From positions 171,314,935 to 171,378,934 of the forward strand of contig CM061921.1 in NCBI GenBank assembly GCA_031002005.1: a DNA stretch of 64,000 nt, read 5' to 3'. The position numbers and the translations under genes are program-made. The DNA comes from Vandiemenella viatica (Eukaryota > Arthropoda > Insecta > Orthoptera > Morabidae). Below the pieces are notes generated by a model. That model searched no databases. It saw only the letters and a program-made list of their open reading frames with translations, and was not told the DNA's origin. Positions 29,520-40,420 of the stretch are shown here, one piece after another (position 1 is the first letter of the stretch; each line of letters opens with the position of its first letter).

Positions 29520-31933
29520 CTAAGTGGTCACTAATCGAGCGGCTCTTCTCTGAACTTTCTCTATACTTTCGATCAACCCCTTACGAAAAGGATCCCAAAT
29601 GGCACAACAATAGTCCAAATGTGGACGCACAAGAGATTTGTACGCTATCTCCTTTGTTTGTTCATTACAATTTTTCAAGATTCGACCTATGAATCGCAGC
29701 CAAGAATTAGCTATACCTACTAACGAATTAATGTGTAAGTCCCATTTCATGTTCCTTTGTACTGTTACTCCCAAATATTTCATAGAATCAACCATATCAA
29801 TAACTGAATTGTTTAACTCGTATTTCTGAACAATTGAATTATTTTTGTTAGTTATGTTCATTGTCTTGCACTTTTTAAAATTTAGTGTAAGTTGCCACTC
29901 AGCGCACCATGCAAAATTATATCTAGATCATGCTTAATTTCTAAGCAAAAGGCCAAATTCCTCACTTCCTTATAAATAACCGCACCATCAGCAAACAATC
30001 TAAAAAGGCTTTTCACTTTGTATCCGAGATCGTTTAAAAAAATTAAGAAAAGAAGTGGCCCTATTACACTTCCTTAAGGTACCCCCGATGTAGATTAGAA
30101 GAACTTTCTCCTTCAACAATGACATACAGCGACTGAACAGTTAGAAAATTCTTGATCCATTCACAAAGCTGATCGGATATACCGTACACTCAAAGCTTCG
30201 CTAAAAGGCGGTTGTGAGGCACAGAGTCAAAGGCTTTCTGAAAATCTAAAAAAAAAATTGCATCTACTTGTGAACCTGCATCAATAACTTTTATTATGTC
30301 GTGTGTAAAAAGGGCCAGCTGTGTTTCATATGAACTTTTCTTCCGAAATCCGTGTTGATTTGTTGTAAGCAAATTATTATCGTCTAGAAATTTCATAATG
30401 TTCGAGCATATAATATGCTCCATAACTCTACTACAAACAGATGTTATAGATATGGGACGATAGTTTCCAGGATCACTTCGATAACCTTTCTTGAAAATCG
30501 GAGTTACTTGCGCGATTTTCCAGTCTGAAGGAATTTTTGACTCTTCTAATGATTTACTGAATATATCAGACAGAAATGGCCCGATTTCCGCCGCATACTC
30601 TGAAAATACTCTTACTGGAACTCCATCCGGGCCCGGTGCTTTCCCCCACTTCAGGACCTCTAAATTGCTTTATGATACCTGCAGTATCTATTCGTAATGA
30701 TTCCATCAGCAACTCGACACGGCGTGCGAAAATGGGAATACTATCCTTATTTTCATCAGTAAATGAATTTTTGAATACAGTATTTAGTACGTTAGCTTCA
30801 TCGCAGCTTTCATTAACCTCAGAACCTTCACGAATTAGTGCTGGAATATTCCTATTGGTACAAATGACTTTTCGTACATACGACCAAAATTTCTTTGGGT
30901 TTTCTGTGAAGGCCTGGTGCATTACATTCTTAATACATCCTCTTAACTCAGCTAAGGTTTCTAAATCGCTGCGACACCCCTTCTTTCTTGAGCGTGCGTG
31001 TATCCTCCTTTGTTTTTTGAGTAATCTTTTGACTTCGCATGTGTACCACGGTGGATCATCCTCCCCATTTATTGTCCGCTTTGGTATATGTATAGCCATA
31101 CCTTCCCTGACTACTTGCATAAATCGATGCCACATCTCTTCAACGGTATCCTTTGTTGACTTGAAGTTTTGGTAATTATTCCTCAGGTAGGTTCTAAAAC
31201 ACTCCTTAGAGGCCTTACTGAATCTGTATACAATCCACCCTTTTCTCCTTTTTCGCTTGGTCATTAGTCTGATAGTTGCAATCATCGCTTTGTGATCGCT
31301 TATACCAGTGGTCGTTGAAATGTCGGTGAACAATTCTGGCCTGTTGGTAACCAGCAGATCTAAAATATTTTCGCTACCGTTGTGACACCACATAGGTTAA
31401 TTAACCAGCTGCTCGAGATGATTATCTGACAACAAATGGAGAATTACTTCAGAAGCTGCCTTAACCCTGCTACCTGTAATGTAAACGTAATCACGCCAGT
31501 CAATATAAGGCAGATTGAAGTCGCCTCCTAGAATCATAGCATAATCCTGAAAATGGCTAGCTATACTGTTTACATTATTTCTTAACTCCTCGGCGATAGC
31601 TATGTCGAAATCGGGTGGACGGTAGAAGGCCCCAATGAGTTTTGACCCAGCAACATTGAGTTTAATCCATATGATTTCACAGATCGTATTGACATCTATT
31701 TCATTACATGGGAGAAATTTACTCACAGCTATAAATACCCCACCTCCATGAGAATGTAATCTGTCTTTACGAAAAACGTTCATGCTATCTTTAAAAGTTT
31801 CGGCAGAACTTATTTCCGGTTTTAGCCAACTTTCTGTACCGATAATGATATTCTCTTCTGTGCTACAAATAACGCTTTCAAGTTCCGGTTGTTTGTTACA
31901 AACGCTTCTACAGTTAATTACGAGAACTTTTAA
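29520..31933 (-). pseudogene. CR1-A ORF2: endonuclease and reverse transcriptase, broken
   Basis: The endonuclease runs from about 31,933: NCRSVCNKQPELESVI, then TESWLKPEI with the catalytic glutamate, GGGVFIAVSKF, GGDFNLPYIDW and GISDHKAMIATI with the SDH motif. A TAA at 31,397-31,399 interrupts it in frame; the frame then continues from 31,393 to about 30,650, where a frameshift occurs. RT motifs follow in other frames: LDFQKAFDSVPHNR (30,190-30,423 frame), and near 29,984-29,995 the catalytic box reads FADG instead of FADD. The C-terminal domain (KYLGVTVQRNMKWD, LVRPHLDYCCAIWDP, VQRRAARLV) is in the 29,520-29,861 frame. The enzyme would nick target DNA and copy its RNA; this copy is dead. 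Confidence 0.9.
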
Positions 31934-32018
31934 CTATCGAGATTCTTTTACGTTTCTCCAACATTCCGGTGTTGCATCTGATTGGGTTGCCTGTAACTGT
32001 ATTTCGTGTCTTCCTCCC

Positions 32019-32570
32019 TCAGCCTAAAAAACCATCCAGTGCATTCCACACGGCCCCTGCCACCCGTGTAGCTGATTCACGTGTATAGTGCACACCTGAC
32101 CTATTAAGGGGAACCCTACATGACTCGACCCTATGGCGAAGATCGAAGAATCTGCAGCCAATATCATCACAGAAACGTCGTAGTCTCTGGTTCAGCCCCT
32201 CAATACGGCTCTGAACCAGAGGTCCACAATCAACTCTGTCTACGATGCTACAGATGGTTAGCTCTGCCGATATCTTGCGGCCAGTGGCCACAGAATTCAC
32301 CCTTTCAGCCAGCCGCCAGAAGAAAGAGAGGACAACCTCCGACACAAGGCGATAAGCATCATTGGTGCCGACATGAGCCACAATCTGTAGTTGCCTACAC
32401 CCCGTCCTTTCTATGGCGTCCGGGATGGCCTGTTCCACATCTCGGATCAGGCCACCCGGAATACACACTGAATGGACGTTGGATTTCTTCCCTGAGTAAA
32501 CCGCCATTTCCCTAAGGGGCTTTAATAACCGCCTAACATTAGAGCTCCCAACTACCAAAATGCCCTTCTG
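32019..32570 (-). pseudogene. CR1-A ORF1, C-terminal SGNH-esterase-like domain
   Basis: The frame runs from about 32,570 (SEQTQKG upstream of ILVVGSSNVRRLL) to a stop at 32,019. It has SGNH/GDSL hydrolase signatures in order: block I GSSN with the nucleophile serine, a glycine (PGGLIRDVEQ) as in block II, HVGTNDAYR with the block III asparagine, and SGVHYTRE near the end with the catalytic histidine. The usual aspartate two residues before that histidine is replaced by serine. ORF1 proteins of CR1-clade LINEs are known to carry such an esterase. The domain itself is uninterrupted for 180 residues; a frameshift just upstream, next to a run of seven G (about 32,594-32,600), separates it from the N-terminal part. 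Confidence 0.8.
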
Positions 32571-32608
32571 TGTTTGTTCAGACCTAGCGGGCTGGGGGGG
32601 CCGTCAAC

Positions 32609-33247
32609 TCAAAGGATGACAATTGTGAATGTGTCAGCCTCCGACAAATCATCAAACCGGTTGGACAGTCGAACAAGTTCAGTGTCTTGGAATTTAAGCC
32701 AGCTCGACTGTCCCAGAGTGCGGCTTATAAGTCTAGAGGCCACACGCCAGTCACTGACAGGCAACCGAGGCACAGCCTCCAACTCTTCATCCTGGGTTAG
32801 AGGTACGACGGTCGATATGGGAGAATCTGTTATAGGCATGGCCACATCAGTTTCACCAATATTACATCTGATGCAACCTTTTACGGCAGCTTCCAGCTGT
32901 GTAACTTTCGCCTTTTTTTTATTTATTTTTTTTGACTGCTTTACGTCTCTTTTTAACATCGAGGTCTTTAGAGATGGGAAAGGATGGGGGGCAAGGATGG
33001 GGGCAAGGAATGGGAAGGAATTCGGCCATGGCCTTTTTGAAGGAAGCATCCCGGAATTTGCCTGGAGTGATTTGGGGAAACCATGGAAAACCCAAATCTG
33101 GATGCCCGGACGGGGATTCGAACTGCCGTCCTCCCGAATGCGAGGCGAGAACGCTAACCTAACTTTCGCTAACACAGCTGCAAGCTGTGCACACAGATCA
33201 GCCACCTCAGCTCGCATCTGCTCACAGCAATCACAGCCCCTAGCCAT
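32609..33247 (-). pseudogene. CR1-A ORF1, N-terminal cysteine/coiled-coil part with a SINE inside
   Basis: The ATG at 33,247 starts MARGCDCCEQMRAEVADLCA, a short cysteine cluster followed by a heptad-like alanine/leucine helix. After about 28 residues the frame runs through an inserted SINE (33,159-32,912, about 83 codons) without a stop. It then resumes with VTQLEAAVKGCIRC, which continues the coiled coil and adds a second CxxC. The rest (VPRLPVSDWRVASRL, VRLSNRFDDLSEADTF) is a low-complexity linker to the esterase. A 212-residue chimeric protein could be read. The original pattern was probably a zinc-binding/coiled-coil module of two cysteine pairs, as expected for RNA-binding ORF1 proteins. 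Confidence 0.75.
32912..33159 (-). mobile_element. tRNA-derived SINE, family C, best-preserved copy, with 10-bp target duplication
   Basis: Flanked by TAACTTTCGC at 32,902-32,911 and 33,160-33,169. On the minus strand the tRNA-like head has box B GTTCGAATCCC (about 33,112-33,122), then a body with CCATGGTTTCCCC and GGCCATGGCC, then GACCTCGATGTTAAAAAGAG. It ends in an A-rich tail (seen as T runs at 32,912-32,935). It disrupts CR1 ORF1 but keeps the frame. Other copies are at 20,935, 24,025 and 55,835. Confidence 0.9.
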
Positions 33248-33299
33248 TCTGCTTTTGAAAAATGTGAAAAAGAAAAAAAAGAACAGAACATCGAAATAA

Positions 33300-33538
33300 C
33301 CTGTACTTCGTACAAAATATAAACACTCAGAGATTGCACTAACTAAATCTACACACCACTAAAGATCAAATACAAAATGAAAATACGCTACTGTCCTCAG
33401 CTACTGCTCAGCTGTAACTAACCTCTACTTTCTACAAAAGTAAACCCTCAAAAATTACACTAAATCTACACACCACTAAAGATCAAATACAAAACGAAAA
33501 TACGCTGCTTTCCTCAGCGACTGCTAAACTGTAATTGT
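33300..33538 (-). repeat. Tandem ~122-bp monomers in the CR1-A 5' UTR
   Basis: Two units (about 33,300-33,421 and 33,422-33,538) share AAATCTACACACCACTAAAG, ATCAAATACAAAA and CTCAGC.ACTGCT at the same spacing. They lie upstream of ORF1 at the extreme 5' end of the element. Tandem 5' monomers act as internal promoters in some vertebrate L1 families; that role here is an inference. Confidence 0.75.
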
Positions 33539-33540
33539 AA

Positions 33541-33760
33541 CCATCACTATATCATTCTACCATCAAACCTGTCTCTTGAAGAGAATCAATTTCCAACATA
33601 TTTAAAACAGAAAAACCAAGGAATGTGAGGGGAGGTGTGAGGGGGGGGGGGGTGTTAACTAACGACAGCTTTATTTCAGCTTGGACTTTTCTTCTTTCTT
33701 CAGCATGAGCATCCAATTCTTGGGTTCTAATAACTTAAGCTGCCCGTGCTATGCTAGAGC
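33541..33760 (-). repeat. Family B repeat, second piece of the split copy
   Basis: CCATCACTATATCATTCTAC to about AAGCTGCCCGTGC is the reverse complement of about 6,270-6,462. It continues the piece at 29,091-29,219 after the CR1 insertion. A G run lies near 33,640. Confidence 0.75.
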
Positions 33761-33765
33761 TACAA

Positions 33766-34029
33766 CTTAGGCCAGTTTACGCCCGCAAGCCATGTCAAAA
33801 AAGAAGGAAAAAAAAAATTGGTGCTAGAAACATTTAAGCAGACACAAAGTAATAGGACAGAGAAAATCGACATCTATACTAAATAATACGATTTTTCTCT
33901 AAACGAAATTTATTAACAAATTATACACTAACATCATGCGGGAGAAGCATAGCTTGAGCAAGCGACACACATCCGTCTCTCCATCACTATTCGATAAGTT
34001 CTCAAAATTTCGTGACTACGACTGTTAAT

Positions 34030-34069
<40 letters not shown>

Positions 34070-34139
34070 GTACCCTCCCGACAGATTTTCTTGTCAAATT
34101 CCGTCAATATCGTACAGTCATTTAGGTGTCAAAACGTAA
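33766..34139. other. Spacer with an (AT)n microsatellite
   Basis: No gene. A perfect AT dinucleotide run of about 28 bp lies at 34,033-34,060, shortly before the RTE element. Confidence 0.7.
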
Positions 34140-34579
34140 TATAAGACAGGGGTGTAAGGGTTTGGGAGAGGCAATACTAGCCTTTTCCAACCAAATGTAA
34201 ACCTCTCCTTCACGTGGTGCACCCTGTTTTCACGGACAAGGCTCTGGCGACTGAAAGATTCCTGGTATAAGGAATCACCCACTGCTTTCCAACGGCCTCC
34301 GAAAGGAGGGCGGAAGAGCGGGGAGTGGTTAGGGGCACCCTCTTGCCCTTGGGGTTGGAAACGGCCCCTAAAGGCGGATGAATCAGAAATGATCAACGGC
34401 ATGGGGATGCAGAAGGCAACGGGAAACCACTGCATTAAAGACCCAATGGGTATCCCGAGGACATGTAATCCTCTCAAATTACATATATCATCATGGCTTC
34501 TTCCTGGGTAAAATAGTCCCCCAATCGGATATCCAGGTGGGGACTGCTAAGGGAGGAGTCATCAGAATGGATAGAAACA

Positions 34580-35289
34580 TTCTACGAATCGAAGTGTGGA
34601 ATGTTTGAAGTCTGAATAGGGCAGGTAGGTTAGAAAACTTAAAAAGGGAGATGGAACAACTTCAGTTAGATGTTGTTGGTATTAGTGAGATTAAATGGAA
34701 GGATGCACAGGATTTCTGGTCTGGGGAACACAGGATAATTAGCACACAAGCTGTCAATGGAGTCACTGGTGTAGGATTTGTAATGAACAAGAAAGTAGGG
34801 AAAAGGGTGAGTTATCATGAACAGTTTAGTGACAGGATTATTTTGATGAGGTTAGAAACTAAGCAAGTCCCAACCACATTAGTACAAGTGTATATGCCAA
34901 CATCACAGGAAGATGACGAAAAAATAGAAAAAATATATGCTGAAATTGAAGAATTAATCCAATATGTGAAGGGGGAGGAAAATCTAATAACCATGGGTGA
35001 TTGGAATGCAATAGTGGGTGAGGGGAAAGAGGAGAATACTGTAGGAAGTTGTGGTCTAGGAGAAAGAAATGAGCGAGGAAGCAGGTTGCTAGAATTTTGT
35101 GAAAGATATAAGCTAGTAATGGCAAACACACTGTTCAAGAACCATGCAAGAAGAATATACACCTGGAAACGTCCTGAGGATACAGGCAGATATCAGCTAG
35201 ATTATATCATGGTCAAACAAAGATTCAGGAATGAAGTTCTAGATTGTAAAGTGTACCCAGGAGCAGACATAGACTCTGACCAAATATGA
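34580..35289 (+). pseudogene. RTE apurinic-type endonuclease
   Basis: Similarity begins at about 34,590 (WNV, then LNRAGRLENLKREMEQLQ) after an in-frame stop. The frame 34,651-35,289 holds LDVVGISEIKW with the catalytic glutamate, VQVYMPTSQ, ITMGDWNAIVG with the aspartate and asparagine, and QLDYIMVKQRF. The final SDH motif of this nuclease family reads SDQ at about 35,276-35,284, so the catalytic histidine is replaced by glutamine, and a stop follows at once. The nuclease would make the first nick for target-primed reverse transcription. Confidence 0.85.
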
Positions 35290-35452
35290 TAATAATGGAG
35301 TGCAGGCTGAAATTTAAGCAAATAAGGAAGCAGTATAAGCAGAACAGACTGGAAGTGAATAAACTGAAACAATCTAGCACGAGAGAAAAATTTGCAGAAA
35401 TGGTAGACTTGGGTCTATGAAGTAACTCTGAAAGGAGCTCAACCGAGGATGA

Positions 35453-37410
35453 ATGGAACGCATTAAGACCGAAATAATGAAAGCTGGTAAAGAAACATTA
35501 GGCTTTAGGGAACAAGCTGCCCGAAAACCTTCGATCACAGAAGAAATTTTGGAGCTGATGGATCAGAGGAGAAGGTACAAAAATGCTCAGGATGAGGAAA
35601 GAAGAGAGAAATACAGGCAATTTAGAAATCAAATAAACAGGAAATGCAAAACAGCAAAAGAAAAATGGCTACAAAAAAAGTGTGAAGAAGTAGAAAAGGA
35701 AATGGTCGTAGGTAAAGTAGATGTTGCCTACAGAAAGATCAAACAAAATTTTGGAAAAATGAAGAAAATAGGTATGAACATTAAAGCTGCCGATGGGAAT
35801 CCTCTTTTAAGCTCAGAAGATAGAGCTAACCGATGGAAAGAATACATTGAGAAACTGTATGTTGCGGACGACTTGAACAATAGTGTAATGGAAAAGGAAG
35901 GTGATCTCGACATTGATGACTTAGGAGATCCTATTTTGAGGACAGAATTTGATACAGCTCTGAATGACTTGAAAGCAAATAAGGCAGTTGGAATTGATGA
36001 GATCCCTGCAGAACTTCTTAAATCCCTAAGAGAGGAAGGATTCGAAAGATTATTCAAGCTGATATCAAAAGGTTATGAAACAGGAGAAATTCCAACTGAT
36101 TTTAATAAAAATTTTCATCTTCACACTTCCAAAGAAAGGACAAGCCGACAAATGTGAGAATTAACGCACCATTAGTCTAACATCACATGCTTCAAAATTA
36201 CTGACCAGAATAATGTACAGAAGGATGGAAAGGGTAGTAGAAGAGATAATAGGTGAAGATCAGTTTGGGTTTAGGAAAAAAGCAATTCTGTCTCTAAGAT
36301 TAATACTTGAAGGGCGGATCAAGAAAAACAAAGATACTTTTATGGCATTTGTTGATTTAGAAAAAGGTTTTGATAATGATAGGTGGGACAAGATGTTAAA
36401 AATTTTAAAGAAGTCAGGTCTAAAGTATCGAGATAGAAGAATACTCTATAAACTATATCAGAATCAAGTGGCTATAATAAAAGTAGAGAATCACGAGAGA
36501 CATGCATCAGTTAAAAAGGGTGTGAGACAAGGTTGTAGTCTATCCCCGTTAATATTCAACTTGTATGTAAAAGAAGCAATGAAAAAAGTCAAAGAAAAAT
36601 TTCCATGTGGCATAAGTTTTCAGGGAGAAAAAATTAGTATGCTACGATTTGCTGATGACATTGTCTTGTTAGCAGAGAGGGCTGAGGATATTGAGAAGTT
36701 ACTGAATGGCATGAACAAAATACTGAAGGAAGATTTTGGACTGAATATAAATCCAAGCAAGACAAAAGTGATGATATGTAGGAGAAATGATACCAATACT
36801 AGTAGATTAAATAAAAACAGGATCGGATGCAACAGGAGAAGTAAGTGAATTCTGTTACTTGGGAAGTAAAATTACAACCGATGGCCGAAGCAGCAATGAT
36901 GTTAAAAGCAGAATAGCACTAGCAAAAAGAGTCTTCATGAAAAAGAGAAACCTTTTAGTTTCAAATATTGATCTAGGAATTAGAAAGAACTTTTTAAAAC
37001 TCTTTGTTTGGAGCACAGCACTTTATGGTAGCGAAACATGGACTTTAGGAATACCGGAAATAAAGAAAATTGAAGCATTTGAAATGTGGTGCTACAGAAG
37101 AATGCTGAAAATTAAGTGGACAGACAAAGTAAGAAATGAACGAGTTTTGGAAATGATGGGTGAGGAAAGAAGTTTGTGGAAGAAGCTTACGGAAAGAAGA
37201 GATAGGCTGGTAGGTCATATTTTGAGACATGCTGGTGAATTTGTTAGTGGAGGGAACAGTCGAAGGTAAGAACTGTAGAGGAAGATAGAGATTAGAATAT
37301 ATGAAACAGATAATTGAGGACGTGGGCTGTAAGGGGTATGTAGAAATGAAGAGGTTAGCACATGATAGGAAAAGATGGAGGATTGCATTAAACCAGTCAA
37401 ATGACAGATG
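35453..37410 (+). pseudogene. RTE reverse transcriptase and C-terminal domain, broken
   Basis: The 35,453-36,157 frame contains a basic linker and the first RT motifs (LKANKAVGIDEIPAELLKS). The 36,213-36,848 frame starts after a shift near 36,110-36,180. It contains GEDQFGFRKK, the palm MAFVDLEKGFDNDRWDKM with its aspartate, KKGVRQGCSLSPLIFNLYV, LRFADDIVLLAE with intact FADD, and LNINPSKTKVM. The 36,859-37,269 frame has the C-terminal domain (LFVWSTALYGSETWTLG, KIEAFEMWCYRRMLKI, RDRLVGHILRH). The final residues lie in another frame to about 37,410. Only three or four frame breaks separate the parts, so it is better preserved than the copy at 3,725. Confidence 0.9.
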
Positions 37411-37430
37411 ACAGCAAAAAAAAAAAAAAT

Positions 37431-37640
37431 GAAGACAGAGTCTTACTTCTGCATTTATAGTATTACTACAGATCACACACACACCGACTACGAATCACCC
37501 CTGACGGATCAATATAACGTAAAAAAGTGTACATCTACAGCTTTGCAAGACTACCTACAAATTCCCTCGCATTGCACCCCTACCTTTGTGATATCTACAG
37601 TTTAACATTCAATCCAAATAACCTACGGCCGAGGCGTGAC
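37431..37640. other. Short spacer, no gene
   Basis: Sequence between the RTE tail and the last family B piece; nothing recognised. Confidence 0.4.
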
Positions 37641-37644
37641 TCTT

Positions 37645-38008
37645 ACGATCAAAAACAATTTTTAAAAATCTTAGTCTCCACAGGGATTTGAACCAGAGAC
37701 CACGACCCAAACATTAGTGAGCAAGCGCTTTAACCACTGAGCTAGCTGACCGCTACACGGAAGAACAGTACAGAGACCTCCATATCCAACGCGTCTGTCT
37801 ATTGCCGTTCAGTAATGTTTTGAAATTATAAGACAAGATGTATTATTTATACAGATAATTTTTCAACCAAATGTAGACAGTATTTTTCTCCTTGTTTCAA
37901 AGGGTAAGTGTGCAAAGTTTCATCGAGATCGGATGAAAACTGTGGATTTGTATGAAGAACAAACAAACATACATACATATATTCATCTTCATATATATAG
38001 ATAGACAA
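37645..38008 (-). repeat. Family B repeat, third piece of the split copy
   Basis: Starts with GATCAAAAACAATTTTTAAA, includes the reversed box B GGATTTGAACC (about 37,685) and box A regions, and TTCATCGAGATCGGATGAAA. It ends in a CATACATACAT-type tail, the reverse complement of about 5,940-6,275. Confidence 0.75.
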
Positions 38009-40416
38009 AATATGCCAGCAGTAAAGTAATTATTAGCTTTTGTGGTACATGCCACATTTCAACCAGACTTCAACAGATAATTAAAACAAGCTGCACTAAT
38101 ACTCCACACAGACAAAAGCTGTTGTGCCAGAATCACTATCTCCAGTATACCCAAAACAACATCCCGTGACAATGTTGAGCACTACAGCATATGGTACGTC
38201 ATTATTTCATTAATAAACATTTCTTGGTTCATTTGCACAGATAGTATTCATTAACACAGCCTAAGGGAGTCTATTGGAGATCGTGATTCTGCTACAACAA
38301 CATTCAGTAATGGCGTCGGAATACTGCTGTAGTTAATCAGAAGATGTATTATTTTCAAGCAGTAATTCTGTTGTAATATAGCCTGGACTAGCATCACACC
38401 ATTAAAATGTACTTCCAAAGGTGTTTATAGCAGTGTCTGGCATTTGACCACTACAGTATTAAGACAGCCAATCGTGATCTCCAGTAATTCCGCCTAAGGA
38501 ACATCTAACTTTAATCCCAGACTATTTATGTCGTTCTACTGACAAATAAGGCACACAAAATTAGTTTCAGAAAGAATTCCATTAGTGTTAAAATTTAGAA
38601 TGCCAAGAAATTTCTTTGACACAGCTCTAACATTGATCCTCAATCACTGAAGACAACTAGGGTACATTTAAAACCTGCTACACAAATCCCATACCACAAA
38701 ATCCAAAATATCAACAATGCTTCACAACTTCTAAAATTACTAGCTGAAATTCTTTGTCCTTTAATACTGACACCAATGTACTTCGTAAGTAGTAAATGCA
38801 GTATCTGGTACCCATGTAACTAAGTGTGTTTAAAGTATAAAAACGCAAATTGAAGCTAACTGTATTTTTCTACGCATACATCACTTTTAAATTGTGATGG
38901 TAATAAAGCATCAAGTAGAGATATTTTTATGAGTCAAACTCAGTAAATTCAAAAACCTAAGCTTTAGCTATCCAAATGTCAATGATATGGAACTTAGTAA
39001 ATATGCCAAAAGTGATGAATGTGAATTCTTAACTCTCAACAAATGCAATAAGCAATACTAAAACATTGTTTCCTCCATAATATCAAACCAATAACTTAAT
39101 CTAACAGGAGGGTACCTTTAATACCAATTACAATTGTTTATACATGTCACCGTCGGCAGCAAATGGGCAGGCACCAATGTGTAGCTTTCCCAGCTTGAAG
39201 TGTACAATTGGGCCAGGCCAAACCATGCACTATACAATTTTGTTTAATGAAAGCAAGTTTACAACAATTAAATTAGTGAAAATATTAAAACAGGCAAATG
39301 TCTAGACATATAAGTATTAAACTACAGTTATAAAAGTTAAAAAACTATTCAACTAGTAAAAATATGTTAGTAAGGCTTTCCTCATAATTCCTGCATAATT
39401 AAAACATTACGGACACAACATTAATAGCCTACACAATTGGAGGCAACTGACGGACCTAACCTTGTGTGAGTGGAGACTCTCCCGATGTATTGATGCAATA
39501 AAATCCTCTCGGAGGTCACCCAGATTTTATTGGACCTAAACTTCTTCCATAAAGTTGTTAACGGGCTTGTTGATTCACTGGAAATACTGGAGCAATTCCT
39601 GTAGGGTAGATCTTCGAACAAGAACACTGTTGGATGCTATTAAATCTAACAAAAACTACATTGCTTTTGGACTGTACCATAGAATACTAAGTCTGGTCAA
39701 CTTACATGCAACGAATATAAACTTTGGCTCTAGCGCAATCACTGGGACTCATCAAGGAATTGTCATTTTAGTCTGAAAACTGTTGCACACGTTTGTTTGG
39801 TGACACTATTTAATATAGGCTGCACTTAGGACTGTAAAATATATACATACCTTACAAACTTCATTCAAAAAGTGCCGTAGCGCTATACCGCGAGCGGCTG
39901 GGAGAAGCCTTATAGTGAAGTATAACGATCATGCACACATTCTTTGAATGATATTATTTGGGAGTATGTTGCTATTAAAAGTATAAATATGGAACAAACC
40001 ACACACGCACACAAACTGCCACAAACTTTGAACCATAAGCGAACTTTAAGACACCTCATTTACCATCAATAATAGGTATTACATTGCAAGAAACATATCC
40101 GCATGTTTGTCCAAGATGTTAATATTCTACGGCATTTATCAAAGTAGGTTGTTGCAATATTAAAATAGGTTATGTTTACGTTGAAAGAGCAGCTATATCT
40201 CTGTTTCAGCTTTAGGTCAAAGGAATTTAGTTTTTATAGTTGAAATGCAGTCTGTACCAAAAATGACATTTTGTTCTTGTTAAAGCATAATTAACTAGAA
40301 ATTAGGATTCATTAAACATTTAAGATACGATTTTCGAGCAGAATCATTATTGGTACCTGTGGATAGGTTGGATTGTAGCCTGGACCAGGATGGTCATGGA
40401 TGCTTCCTGTTGTAGC
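38009..40416. other. No gene recognised
   Basis: About 2.4 kb of AT-rich sequence without a domain or element ends I recognise. The frame at 39,555-39,776 is short and unassigned. Confidence 0.4.
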
Positions 40417-40420
40417 TTAA

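Larger units (their letters stand above)
29220..33538 (-). mobile_element. CR1-type LINE, family CR1-A, near full length
   Basis: Read on the minus strand it has a tandemly repeated 5' UTR (33,538-33,300), ORF1 (33,247-32,019), ORF2 with endonuclease and reverse transcriptase (about 31,933-29,520), and a 3' tail. On the plus strand the tail reads ACATCTACATATGTACTCTG, the short-repeat end typical of this lineage. A possible 4-bp duplication AACC flanks it (29,216-29,219 and 33,539-33,542). It sits inside a family B repeat. Two 5'-truncated relatives are at 49,890-51,838 and 56,791-58,840, also on the minus strand. Confidence 0.85.
34140..37427 (+). mobile_element. RTE-type LINE, nearly full length
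   Basis: The GC-rich 5' UTR (about 34,190-34,560) contains a GGGAAACCACTGC stretch like the leaders of RTE elements. The coding region covers endonuclease, reverse transcriptase and C-terminal domain (34,580-37,410). It ends with RRWRIALNQSNDR and then an A run at 37,416-37,430. AAGACAG occurs before the leader (34,144) and after the tail (37,433), a possible short target duplication that I rate as weak. A shorter relative is at 3,725-4,780. Confidence 0.8.

Noticed and set aside
30576..31175. 199-residue plus-strand frame
   Set aside because: It lies antisense to CR1 ORF2, whose motifs are clear on the minus strand.
32120..32515. Open frame on the plus strand
   Set aside because: It is antisense to the SGNH-esterase part of CR1 ORF1 and shows no family of its own.
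34370..34570. Hammerhead- or HDV-like ribozyme in the RTE leader
   Set aside because: GGATGAATCAGAAA and a CTGATGA on the minus strand look suggestive, but no consistent stems form around them by eye.
37045..37482. 145-residue minus-strand frame
   Set aside because: Antisense to the RTE C-terminal domain; its phenylalanine/serine-rich content mirrors lysine/arginine codons.
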